From NCBI GenBank assembly GCA_025766275.1, contig JAFKAC010000003.1, forward strand, positions 1,798,001-1,862,000: DNA of 64,000 bases. The letters run 5' to 3'. Position 1 is the stretch's first letter, and each line of letters starts with the position of its first letter. This stretch comes from Lactarius indigo. Its lineage: Eukaryota > Basidiomycota > Agaricomycetes > Russulales > Russulaceae. The notes beneath the pieces are model-generated. The model saw only the letters and a list, made by a program, of their open reading frames with translations. It was not told the DNA's origin and ran no database searches. Of this stretch, positions 10,826 to 21,606 are shown in pieces. A program made the translations under genes and the position numbers.

Positions 10826-11807
10826 CTAAATTTCTGTCAGCCTGAGCTGCCATGGAGGAAAGGAGTGCAACTCCAGTGGTGGGCACTGCCGTCTTGGCAC
10901 GGTCACATGGTGAACTATCATGAGGTCTGGCGCCGTGTATCCACGTGCCCCTGCGTTTAAGTCGTCGTGAGCTCAGGTCATATCCGACAGATTGATCCCC
11001 ATTACCTTCAAGAATGGCCTCTAGGTTAGATATTGAAACACCAAACTCTTCCTTTGCTTTCCGGGGGGTCCGGTGAGCAGCATTTCGAAGAAGGCTGTCC
11101 GCTACGGCGGCAATGGTAGGTTTGCCAGTATCACGGGAAAGTAATTGGAGCGCGAAAATTTCAGAATTGGACGTGGGCATCCCTGACTTTTAACTTAGCT
11201 ATCGAATAAACGATAAATCATATATTGGACTCACGGTGACGCTGGATTGCGGCACGGTTACGACTCCGTTTTCTCCGTAGCTCCGTCATGTCCCCGGAGC
11301 AAATTGTCTTGACGTATGTCTTCCCCTTGAAATAGCGTCCATCTGAGACGTCAGAATCGTCTGACAAGGGAGGTGTGAGAGGAAAGACTGCTTCCGCCTG
11401 GGAGAACTGGTCTTGGGCGGGAGGAAGACATTTCTCGAGACGTTTTCCGACAATGTCGAATGCACTGATCAAAATACCTACCGACCCTGATGAGGTGACT
11501 CCATAGTGTCAAGACCATAGCACTGACCTTGGCGGTCGTAGACCGAAAGACAACGAATGCCCGCTGCTCGACAGTATCCCACCGCTCTTTCCGTGCATGC
11601 CAGGAATGTTTCCCGTGCTTCAGAAACACACAAGTCGTGCTCTTGAGATACAAGAACTAACGCAAGATGAGAAGGAATCTTGCTCCTAGTCGCGGTAAGC
11701 GCCTTAGGTGCGGATTGAAGGTAGCGACTGCGGATGGCCGACAACGCGAGGTAGACAGAATACAGAATATGGAGTACCCAAAGAACGAAACGAAACAACA
11801 AGTGCAT
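10826..11807 (-). CDS. NUS1: NUS1-type subunit of cis-prenyltransferase (dehydrodolichyl diphosphate synthase complex)
   Basis: NUS1 (Nogo-B receptor) partners the catalytic cis-prenyltransferase at the ER to make the dolichol backbone for glycosylation. The protein starts MHLLFRFVLWVLHILYSVYL, a membrane segment, then ALSAIRSRY, APKALTATRSKIPSHLALVL, TERAVGYCRAAGI and LSVYDRQG. After a 50-nt intron it continues FDIVGKRLEKCL, FPLTPPLSDDSD and a basic linker. After a second intron (acceptor before the exon starting at about 11181) it gives LQLLSRDTGKPTIAAVA and LEAILEGNGDQ. A last intron leads to PDLMIVHHVTVPRRQCPPLE and ends FPPWQLRLTEI with TAG at 10826-10828. The C-terminal RLTEI is typical of the regulatory subunit; the catalytic partner ends in an RxG motif instead. 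Confidence 0.88.
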
Positions 11808-12084
11808 GGGGTGGAAATTAAGGGAGTGTGAGAGTGAGTCTGTGTCGCAGGAATAATTGGGATAGCTTCTATAGTGCAGCGTGCCAGCGTTGAACGAGCA
11901 TCATCCGGCGCTGCACGGAATGGTGTAGCCGACGTTTCCACCAATTTGGCGCCGTAACTCGTTTCCGAATCAATTTACGGCATCAATCTTTTCGAGGACT
12001 CAATAATCGGTACAGATGATGGTGGGTAATTATATATCGTCGGTAACAGGATTGGAACCACTGACAACTAAGGCGTCGTGAACT

Positions 12085-13113
12085 TCAAGTTAGTCCTGGG
12101 GCTTGCTGAAGTCCCTTCTTAATCTTCAATAAGATTGCCGTCTTCCAATTGTCGAGTTTCGTGACCTGATCAAATTCATAAACCGCAGTTGAAAAGGATT
12201 CTTCGTCGCCTTGGTCGAGTGCATCGAGCAAAACAGTTATGAATTTCGCCTCCCGTGTCGAGGGGAATGTGGCGTCCATTTGTCCATAACGTGTCAGGTT
12301 CCGTCGAGCGCTCACGTAGTCCTGGTGGAACATTCACATATGGTACGTCGCGCGCAAATGACAACTTACAAACGACGCGAGCCCACAGAGAAGTGCCTTG
12401 AGCCAGTAATCTTTAACGCTATACTTGGTCAGGGCTGAGCCGAGTGAGAAATTCGCGACTTGGTCGTAAAGAGATATGGCAATTGAATACTCCTCGAGTT
12501 CGGCATGAAGATCTGCCGCATCTTTGAAGCAAGCGTTGGCAGTACTGTAGCGAGCTAATAATGAAAAACGCTCCAAAGGAGATGCTAGAGCACATGACGT
12601 ACGCTGTGGCGTCCTCCTGAGCGTACCACTCTCCTGCGCGCTGGAAGCTCTCACAAGCACGGCGTAGGTCATTTTGTTCTTGGAGATAGATTTGGGCAAT
12701 CTCTTTCTCTCGGTCGGCAGCCTGACGGAAGCGACCAGCCTTAGTGAGATGGGTTATGGTTTGCGACAGTGCTTGGATCGCAACTGGGAGGAGGATTGTT
12801 AGCAGGGAAGCACAAATGGCGATCCGATGAGCGCACGATCGGGATAGCCTCTCTTATACGCTTTAGCAGCATTCCACCAGGCGTTAGCTGCATCATTCGT
12901 CTCCTTGCACTCCTCTCGACATTCTGCTTCCTTAGCGAATGCGTCTCCGGCCTCTCTGAATAGCTTCTCGAGTTTGAAGGCGTTTGCTGCCTGCTGGTAC
13001 AAGTCGCCCGCCTCCTCATACTTGGTAGAAGAAGAAGAGAACCAGCCCGTAGAAGAGCCTGCCTTTTTGTCGGCCTTCTCTAGTAGGATTTGGGCGGGTG
13101 ACTTGGAAGGCAT
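12085..13113 (-). CDS. SEC17: Alpha-SNAP (SNARE disassembly adaptor)
   Basis: Alpha-SNAP binds SNARE bundles and recruits the ATPase NSF/Sec18 to take them apart after membrane fusion. The start at 13113 gives AQILLEKADKKAGSSTGWFS and then YEEAGDLYQQAANAFKLEK, the first TPR-like helix pairs. Later exons read ITHLTKAGRFRQAADREKEI, ANACFKDAADLHAELEEY and SIAISLYDQVANF. The last exon has the conserved TREAKFITVLLDALDQGD and AVYEFDQVTKLDNWKTAILL and stops at 12085. There are about five short introns. Length fits the roughly 290-residue family. It is divergent from PCM1, with 110 bp between start codons. Confidence 0.93.
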
Positions 13114-13223
13114 TGGTGATGGGTGGGGTCGTTATAAGAGTTGTTGGCTGCGGTCTGGTGACATAATCAGGGCCGAGTATCGCCTCATTGCCTCACTCCC
13201 TTCATTTCTTGCCATCCCAACAC

Positions 13224-15160
13224 ATGTCTAGTCTGCTCGATGTCAAAGAGATTTCCCGTCTCTCAGAACTTCATCCTAAACCGTCTCATTTAAGATATCA
13301 ATATGGTACTTCAGGCTTTCGAACATTGTACGTGCATTCTAACATCTCAACTTGCATCGTCCTCATTTTCATTTAGAGGATCTGTCCTGGACTCTGTTCT
13401 ATTTCGAGTGGGGATCCTTGCCAGTCTTCGGAGTAAAAACTGGATGGAAAAACCATCGGTGTGATGGTCACTGCATCGCATAATCCTGAGGAGGTTCGCG
13501 ATCGCTCATCAAATACATCCCAGTGACTTTATCACTGAAGCCGTTTCTGTTTCCATAGGATAATGGTGTCAAACTTGTCGATCCCCGTGGAGAGATGTTA
13601 GAGGCTTCCTGGGAGAGCCACGCTTCCGTTCTAGCTAACGCTTCCACGACAAGCGATCTGATTGAGGCGATCGAGACGCTCGTCCGGACTGCAAAAATTG
13701 ACTTGTCAAAGCCTGCTAGAATTGTGTACGGACGCGATACCCGGCCCTCTGGACCCCCTCTGGTCGCGTCCCTCCGGGATGGTTTGGCAGCCATAAAGGC
13801 CGAACCGCGCGACGCTGGAGTAGTAACTACGCCGATCCTCCATTATCTCGTGCGCGCCATCAATACCAAAGGCACGAAGGATGCTTATGGCGACGACTCC
13901 GAAGACGGTTACTATGACAAACTCGGTGACGCCTTCAAGAAACTCGTGGTAAGCTATCGTCGGTGACTCAACATTCTTTCTTGAAACGTCAATCGCGTAG
14001 GCCGGAAAACAAACGCCTCCGCCGTTGATTGTAGATTGTGCCAATGGCGTTGGGGCTGATTCCATTAGCAAGATCTCACCCCGTCTTGGTGACCACTTGA
14101 AATTATTACCTCAAAACACTGCAACCTCGACCCCTGGCGCACTCAACAATGCATGCGGTGCAGACTATGTAAAGACTACACAGAAGCTACCCCCGTCCCT
14201 AGCAAATCAGCTCAAGACCAATCAGAGAGGTTGCAGCTTTGACGGAGACGCGGACAGATTGATGTATTTCTACATTGACGAGCGAAACCAGTTTCGTATG
14301 TTGGACGGGGACAAAATCGCAGCCCTTGTGGCAGGGTTTATTGTTGACTTGGTCAAGACTGCCGGTCTCGAGTCCGAACTCAAAGTCGGTATTGTTCAAA
14401 CAGCGTACGCAAACGGAAGTTCGACAAAATACCTAGCTGAGGTGCTAGATCCTTCACAGTGACCTATCGCCTCGCTAACGCCTCGTATATCCGTTAGCGA
14501 CTCCCAGTACGTTGCGTGCCCACGGGTGTCAAGCACCTTCACCACGCTGCTGAGCGCTTCGACATTGGCGTATACTTCGAAGCGAATGGGCACGGTACGG
14601 TCCTCTTTTCCTCTGCAACGCAGGAGACCCTTGCCTCCCACGAACCGACGACCCCAGCCCAATCGACCGCACTGAACCACCTCTTGAACCTCACTCAACT
14701 GATCAACCAGACCGTGGGCGATGCTCTTTCGGACATGCTACTTGTCGAAGTTGTCTTGGCTCACCGGTCGTATTCTGGTTTCGAGTGGGATTCGCTTTAT
14801 GTCGACTTGCCCAACAGATTAGTCAAAGTTGTGGTCGAAGATAGACACGCCTTTCAGACTGAGGACGCCGAGCGTCAGCTGGTAAGTCCAAAGGGACTGC
14901 AAAGCAAAATCGACGACTTGGTAAGACGCTACGACGGGGGGCGCTCCTTTGTCCGGCCTAGTGGAACGGAAGACGTTGTTCGCGTGTATGCTGAGGCTGC
15001 CATTAAGTCCCAAGCGGATGGTATGTGGCTCTTCCTCTCTACTTATCAAAGACTGGCTCTGGTGTTGATGTTAAGAATAGAACTCGCTTTTCGCGTAGCA
15101 GGTCTGGTCTATGACGAGGCTGGGGGTGATCCCAGCGCTCGCCCGAAGGAATTCCTCTGA
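13224..15160 (+). CDS. PCM1: Phosphoacetylglucosamine mutase
   Basis: This enzyme (AGM1/PGM3) converts GlcNAc-6-phosphate to GlcNAc-1-phosphate on the way to UDP-GlcNAc, the precursor of chitin, N-glycans and GPI anchors. The start at 13224 gives YQYGTSGFRT. A later exon has the phosphoserine loop TASHNPEE (13469-13492), then DNGVKLVDPRGEML, YGRDTRPSGPPL, the metal-binding loop SFDGDADRLMYFY, the sugar-binding FEANGHGTVLFS and the phosphate-binding FVRPSGTEDVVRVYAEA. It stops at 15160. All four functional loops are intact. Introns of about 50-70 bp interrupt it. Its upstream neighbour SEC17 is divergent. Confidence 0.95.
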
Positions 15161-15333
15161 GTTGCAAACGGTGTAACTGCTATATGAGCTGTAGAAGTTA
15201 TTTGTATTGTACATCATCAGATCAGATTGGGTTTTGGTGGCTGCGTTATTCGTACCCAAACAAAATCTAGAGTGCCAGAATGATTTCAACCGTCAACGTG
15301 TCACCAAAGTGAATCTCTCGATCGTAGCTCGAC

Positions 15334-16867
15334 ATGTGTCGCCTCCTCATTTACAAGGGAACCTCACCTGTTCAGCTGTCCCATGTGCGTATTCTGTCTA
15401 TCTCCGACTCGTAAGCGGCTTACAGTAGTATTACGCTACTGACTTATGACCACAGCTTCTCACGAAACCCGCCCATTCAATAATCAATCAGGCTTTTGAC
15501 TCCAGGCTGAGAGTAGATTTGCGCAGACCCATCAATGGAGACGGGTTCGGGGTCGGTGCGCTCCTAAGTTTTCTTACTAGCGACCCCGAGTCCTAAGCAC
15601 TCTCAGACAGGCTGGTACGATTCCGTATATGACGAAGAACTCGGAAACCAACCCTGTATTTTCACTTCCGTGAGCCCGGTAAGCTGCATCGTCATTAGTT
15701 TCTTAATCTCGCGCGCTGATAGAAAAAAAGGCATGGAACAATGTGAACCTGACGCGCTTGGCTGAGAAGATAAAGTCGCCGTTAGTATTGTCCGTGGAAG
15801 CCTCGCTTCGCTTTACTTTACCTGAACGATTCGTCAGTGCTCACGTCCGCGCGACGACTGCGGGATCCTTATCCTTGGACAACTGCCACCCATTTGTCCA
15901 CGGGAAGATCATGGTATTATCGTCTCCTTCCTTGCGCGTGCTGGCTAATTCGCGTTAGTTCATGCACAATGGAAGTATTGAAGAATTTGTCAAAATCAAG
16001 AGGAGATTGCAACAGCAACTACCGGACGAAATATTTAACGTCGTGAACGGAAACACAGATTCGGAGTGGGCTTTTGCTTTATTCCTATCGAAGGTTTGTC
16101 CATTGCTGCCCTTCTCCTGACGAATAGCACGTCAACCGCACACCTAAGCTGCGAAACCCGAACGCTCTGTCTTTCACCCACGTTGAACTTCAACAAGCAG
16201 TGCTAGAGACCATTGCCTCCCTCAACCAATTTGCAGAAGAGGCTGGTGTTGGTCTAGTACGTTGGCCCGACAACCTACTTTTCGTCTCAGACTTGACCGA
16301 TCGGTTTTGTGTAGCCCAGCTTGATGAATTTTTGTGTCACGGACGGTGTCAGTGTGGTCGCGACTCGATATGTCTCCTCACGGAATGACGCAGCTGCTTC
16401 ATTGGTTTGTCCTCTTTCGCCATTCCTCGTATCACGGCTCTCAGTCGAACTTTTTTTGCAGTGGTTTTCTTCGGGGACGGCTTTCAGCGAATATGCAGAG
16501 GGCGGACATTACAAAATGTCCAAGGCAGACAAGCGAGAAAATATTATCCTGGTCAGTCTCCATTCGAGTCGTCGAGATAACCGTAACGGATGTATCTTCA
16601 GATTGCAAGCGAGCCCCTTACCTTCGAGAAAGGTATATATTGAACCCAACGACGCAACGCGTGCCACTAACCTTCTTGTTAGCGGACTGGATGGAGATAA
16701 AGACTAACCACATGATCGTTGTCACAGCGAAGATGAACGTATTGCTTATCCCTATTGTCGACAAGTTCTACGTTCCGCCATCGGACCCGGCTGCCCAGCC
16801 CCGCGATATCGATTTAGCTGTTGCCAAAGGATACTATTCACACCCACAGCAACTGCAACATACTTGA
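15334..16867 (+). CDS. DUG3: DUG3-like class II glutamine amidotransferase
   Basis: DUG3 acts with DUG2 in the cytosol to cleave glutathione at the gamma-glutamyl bond. The protein begins MCRLLIYKGTSPVQLSHV, so after Met removal Cys2 is the N-terminal nucleophile of class II amidotransferases. Further exons give LLTKPAHSIINQAFDSR, NGDGFGVGWY, FAHVRATTAGSLSLDNCHPF, FMHNGSIEEF and NGNTDSEWAFALFL, all hallmarks of the GATase fold. The C-terminal part has CVTDGVSVVATRY, YKMSKADKRENIIL and MSKADKR-type surface residues and ends at 16867. Several exon joins were made by eye. Start chosen because Cys must be residue 2. Confidence 0.88.
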
Positions 16868-17120
16868 GCCGTTATCTTAATCTGTTAGAATAGTTGGTTC
16901 CCGAGGCAGTGTATCATCATGTAATTTCACCAACTGCCACGAATTTAAACTGGTTCATTCCTGTTCGGCACGCGACAGTCACGGCTGGTGTGGTCGTGTG
17001 AGCGAGTCATTGACCACTTACCATAACCATCGTTCAATCCAATGCTTTGAGTGACACCCATTCTGGAAGACAGATAACGCCAGCCTACAGAAGTGTTGGC
17101 ACCTCGTTTCCCATTTGACT

Positions 17121-18470
17121 ATGAGCACCTCTTTCTTTTGGAGTGCCCTATCCAGCACTGCGACGTAGGTGTCACTCACTACTGCCCAAGAGTGTTCCCA
17201 TCCTGACATCATCGTAGTCTGTCCAATTTCTTGCAGGTCCTCTTATTCCTGCCGCTGACGCTGTCCACACTATCTAAACCCGCCTTCCTTCTCCTTTCAT
17301 TGCTCATATTCCTCCAATCTCTCATTCATGGGACACTACAACTTTTCTGGGGTTCCTCAACATTACCGGCTCTGCAGCTCCCCATCCAACCATTCCTCCT
17401 GCTTGTCTGTTTCAACATATTCTCCCAATCTGTGAATCCCCTACTTCTTAGCCTGGCATCGTGGTGGGGTACTATCCTCACCCTTTCCAGTCCCCTCTTC
17501 ATCATCCTCGAGGGCCTCTCTAGCCTGCTCGTAGCCCAGAAGTTGGGACAAGTCGGGCGGGAACTTGTCGGAAAAGGCGAGGCATATCAATTTGTTCTCC
17601 TCATCGCGTCCGCTGTGGCGTACGTAGTATCCGCTTGGTGGATAGTCGCGGTGAGTACTTGGCGTTTATTCTATTGTGGTACTTCCCTCGAACGAGCTGG
17701 CTCTTTGGAATAGGCTTATCCCGCCGCTGCCATGTCGCCCTTGTCGGCCACCCTCCTCGGCGCCGCATTGACGGGATTCCTTTTTCTGACTTTCATCGGT
17801 TTTGGGTTACGACGAACGAACGTGATTGAATCCTCTGGACTCGCGTTGTTCATTGCTTATAACCTCTGGTTATGCGGCTTCGACCAACAGTCCTTTTCCG
17901 GTCCCGCGTCTTCGTAGTATGTCGTGAGCTTTTATTAAAAACCCACTCCCAATAACACTAGCCACTAGTGCACCCTTGCTCCCAAACATAGTGCCACATC
18001 TTCAAACCCTAGTAAATTTCGTGACGAACACGCTACCCAAACCGTCTTGGCGGCGCTCGTGTACCGTCTGACTATTTTGCTCGGTGCTGCTCGCGTCCTT
18101 CCATCTATTGGTGCGGATTCATGGGAGGCGGACTATGGCGTAGATGATGGCTGGGATGGTCGACCAGTGAGTACTGAGCTGATTAATTGGACAATGCCTC
18201 AAAATTCCATCAGACGTCAAAGCTCACACATATACTCTTAACGTATCGTCAGTCTATTCTGGTCACCGTTTATTCGCATCTCCTTCGTAAGTATCCGGTG
18301 CTACATTCTCTTGTTATATCTTCTGAAACCGGCAATTTATAGTTCTCGATCACTCGTCACAAGTATGGTGGCGGTGGATGAACATCTTCTTTACGCTTGT
18401 TATCTGGAGTATTGAACTTCTCGTGAGTGGTGAGGACGACGCTATCACAAAGGAGTGGAAAGTAGATTAG
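17121..18470 (+). CDS. ICE2: ICE2-family ER membrane protein
   Basis: Ice2 is a multi-span ER protein needed for cortical ER inheritance and membrane lipid balance in yeast. The first exon (start 17121, MSTSFFWSALSSTAT) joins across an intron ending at 17236 to a long hydrophobic exon with VLLFLPLTLSTLSK, LFIILEGLSSLLVAQKLGQ and SAVAYVVSAWWIVA. Later exons give LTGFLFLTFIGFGLRR and LALFIAYNLWLCG, then VYRLTILLGAARVLPSIGA. The C-terminus VYSHLLLLDHSSQVWWRWM, FFTLVIWSIELLV and KEWKVD with TAG at 18470 matches the family end. Around eight membrane segments are expected. Assignment is by conserved segments remembered from fungal homologues. Confidence 0.8.
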
Positions 18471-18544
18471 TTGTTCACTTTCTTGATTATATAAGCCGAA
18501 TCGTTGTGTCCGTAACGTAACAATCATAGAAGTGCATATACCCC

Positions 18545-21503
18545 ATGCCAGTGCCACTTCGTACAATAACGCGAAAGTTCTCATCTTCGGTGAGAACTGC
18601 GAAGGGCCTCCCCCATTCTCTAGTCTCTGCACGCGAGAGAGGGGTCCCCATCGACGTTCATCCTGAGGTCGAACAAGCTCTATTGGAAAACCGGCCATTG
18701 GTCGCATTGGAGACAGCACTTGTCACTCACGGACTGCCCAATCCCATTAATCTTGAGACCGCGACATCTGTCGAAAGGCATGCACGCTTAGCAGGTGCCA
18801 TTCCAGCGACCATTGGCGTTATCAAGGGGAGAGTCAAGATTGGGCTCGACTCGGCCCAGTTAGAGCACCTAGCCGACGTGCACAACAACCACGGGTCGGT
18901 GAAGTTATCCAGGAGAGACATAGCAGCTGCCATTTCCCTTAAGAAAGACGGTGGTACTACCTGCAGCGCCACCCTCATCTTTGCCGCGCTTGCTGGTATC
19001 AAGGTATCGACCACTATCTACCCGTATTCTGATTGATCAAAATGTTTGCTTAGGTATTCGCTACAGGAGGGTGAGCCACTTCTCTCCTTACGACTAGAGC
19101 CGTGTTTAGTGAGGGTGTTCATATAGGTTGGGTGGGGTGCACCGTGGCGGGCAGGATTGTAAGCGAATTTCAGCTAAAAGAATCGGCCTATGGTTTATGA
19201 CACTTCGAAAGCAATGGATATATCCGCAGACCTTCAAGAGCTCACAAGATGTCCCGTGGGCTTGGTGTCTGCGGGTGTGAAATCAATCCTAGACATCGGA
19301 AGGTAAGGCTCTCTCACTGACATTCATCTTCTTATTAAGGAGTACGCTTTCAGGACGTTAGAATACCTCGTACGTTGCACGTGCGAATTTTTGCTCCTCT
19401 TTCACCTAATGTGACGTAGGAAACTCTCGGAGTTCCAGTGGTGACGTACGGAGAAACCCAAGATTTCCCTGCTTTCTACTCCCCGAGTAGTGGGTTCAAA
19501 GTCGGTGTTTGTTTCGCCTCAGCTGCTTTTGTGACGCGCTTAGACTCCCTGGGGTTCAGAGCCCATGGCGAGTTAACGATCCCGCTACCGCTGCAAACGT
19601 TCTTTGTATGTGGCATATGATTCTTGGCACTGTATCGTCCCTGAGAACTTTCTCCCTGAAGTTACCCAATGGGGATTGGGCATGACCCATGGCGTCTTAT
19701 TCGGCGTTCCGATCCCAGAATCCTATGCGGCTATCGGGAAGGAATTGCAGGAAGCGGTTGAACAAGCCATCCGAGAGTCTCAAGAAAATGGTATGGACAA
19801 ACAAGGGAAACAAGTCACACCGTGGCTACTTGACCGAGTGAGGCAATTGACCACCGGGAAATCTCTCGCAAGCAGTGAGTGCTTGTCTACATTGTTGCTC
19901 TGACCTGACAAATGGTGGCCCTGGTGCAGATATTGCACTGATTGAAAACACAGCGCTGAAAGGGGCTCAGATAGCAGTTGCCTATGCCGAGTTAATCAAG
20001 CAGCATGAGCCGAAGCACGTAACAACCGTGAGACTTTAACATGTCGTTTCTTGTGAATACAGTATTGTCAACCAAATTTCGTTTTAGGGGGGTGTCCCAA
20101 TTACGCTCCCATCTTCAGGCAAGACCCCTGCCAAACTTGTAGTTGTAGGTGCTGCCGCTGTTGACGTCGTCGCACAGGCGAGAACAACACCTGATACCAA
20201 CAGTTCCTGTGGTCGACACTCTACATCTCCGGGAACTGTCGCTCTCCATCTGGGTGGTGTTGGCCGGAATGTGGCTGAAGCCGCTCATCGAGTTTCCGTT
20301 TCGAAATTCCAAAGTCTGCCCTCGGAGACCGTTCTCGTTTCTTCCGTGGGCGATGACTCGTTAGGACGTCTACTTTTGGAAGAGATGCGAAGGATTGGGA
20401 TGCGGACAAATGGAGTAATCACGAACGGTGAGAAGTCGGCCGTCTGCAACATGGTTCTCGATGGCTTCGGAAACCTCGTTGGAGGCGTGGCAGATATGGA
20501 CGTCATCCACTCAATTGAACCAGAGATGGTATGACCTGTTCCTTTCAAAGATTGGTCGCTGAGCGCTGAGCACAGGTCATCTCCCGTGTTGTCGAACATG
20601 ATCCCGCGTTGGTTGCGATGGACGCTAACGTGTCGCCTGCTGTGCTCAAAGCACTGGTTCAACATTGCAACGCTAACGATATCCAAAGTAAGTGCGTCAT
20701 TGGCTTATGGCTTCAAACCAAACACCGACTTTTGATTTACGTATCGTAGCATTTTTGTAAGTTCGTGAGGCTGTTTCGACCATGGGTCTTCTTTGACGCG
20801 TTATAGCGAGCCTACTTCCGTGATCAAGTCCGCATTCATTCTGCCTGCTATCTCGTCGGCCCTTGGGTCAAATTTTGATGGCGGGTCCCCAGTCAAATTC
20901 GCCTCTCCGAACCTCTTAGAACTGGCAGAACTGTACAAGTGCGCTTGCACGGAACCCTGGGAGCTGACGAGTCACGACTATTGGTGGAGAACCGTCGACA
21001 AGTTCTCGATTGGAACAGAATTTCTCTCGTCACTAGATCGTTTGGCGCGTGAAAACGCCGGCAAGGGGACGCTATCGTTCTTGGTGGATCAAGGAATAGC
21101 GCAAATGGCTATCAATCTCCTCCCGTTCTTCCAACATCTCGTGATTAAATGCGGAGATCTCGGCGTATTATTGGCGATGCGATTTCCCACCGATGATAGA
21201 CCGACAGCGTGGACCGGGGAGCGAACCGATATCCAACGACGGCAGATTGTCGCCCATGGAAAGTCCGAACTCGTCGTTATCAAGCACTATCCGGCCCATG
21301 AGATAGACCCACAGTCCGTCGTCAGCGTCACAGGAGCAGGGGACAGTTTAGTAGGAGCTATCCTCGCGGCCCTGGCCCAAAACTCGTCCACGTTCGATAG
21401 TCCGGAGTTGGTGGATCAAGTCATCGCACTGGCTCAATCAACGGCGGTTCAAACACTGCAGAGCCCCTTGGCAGTATCTCCTTCGTTATCAAGTAGTGCA
21501 TGA
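18545..21503 (+). CDS. Bifunctional pseudouridine-5'-phosphate glycosidase / PfkB-type kinase
   Basis: The N-terminal domain matches PsuG (indigoidine synthase A-like), which splits pseudouridine 5'-phosphate to uracil and ribose 5-phosphate. The C-terminal domain is a PfkB sugar/nucleoside kinase like PsuK, which would make the phosphate. The start (MPVPLRTITRKFSSSVRTAK) is basic and Ser/Arg-rich, suggesting mitochondrial import. PsuG signatures are ALETALVTHGLPNP, GTTCSATLIFAALAGI, VFATGGLGGVHRGG (joined over an intron) and GLVSAGVKSILDIGR. The kinase half starts KLVVVGAAAVDVVAQA, has HLGGVGRNVAEAA and the catalytic VTGAGDSLVGAILA near 21330. It ends at 21503. Fusion of the two activities is usual in fungi. 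Confidence 0.9.
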
Positions 21504-21606
21504 ATCAAATAATTGGCAATATAGTTTATGTGCAATGATGCAATGGTATTCTGATGACGTGAACGCTTCCCTGATTCCCTCCTCAATCATGATGGTTATG
21601 GTGGGG

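Noticed and set aside
11218..11472. bZIP-like basic region (LRRKRSRNRAAIQRHR)
   Set aside because: It resembles N-x-A-A-x-x-R of bZIP proteins, but no leucine zipper follows, and the segment splices in frame on both sides as the basic linker of NUS1.
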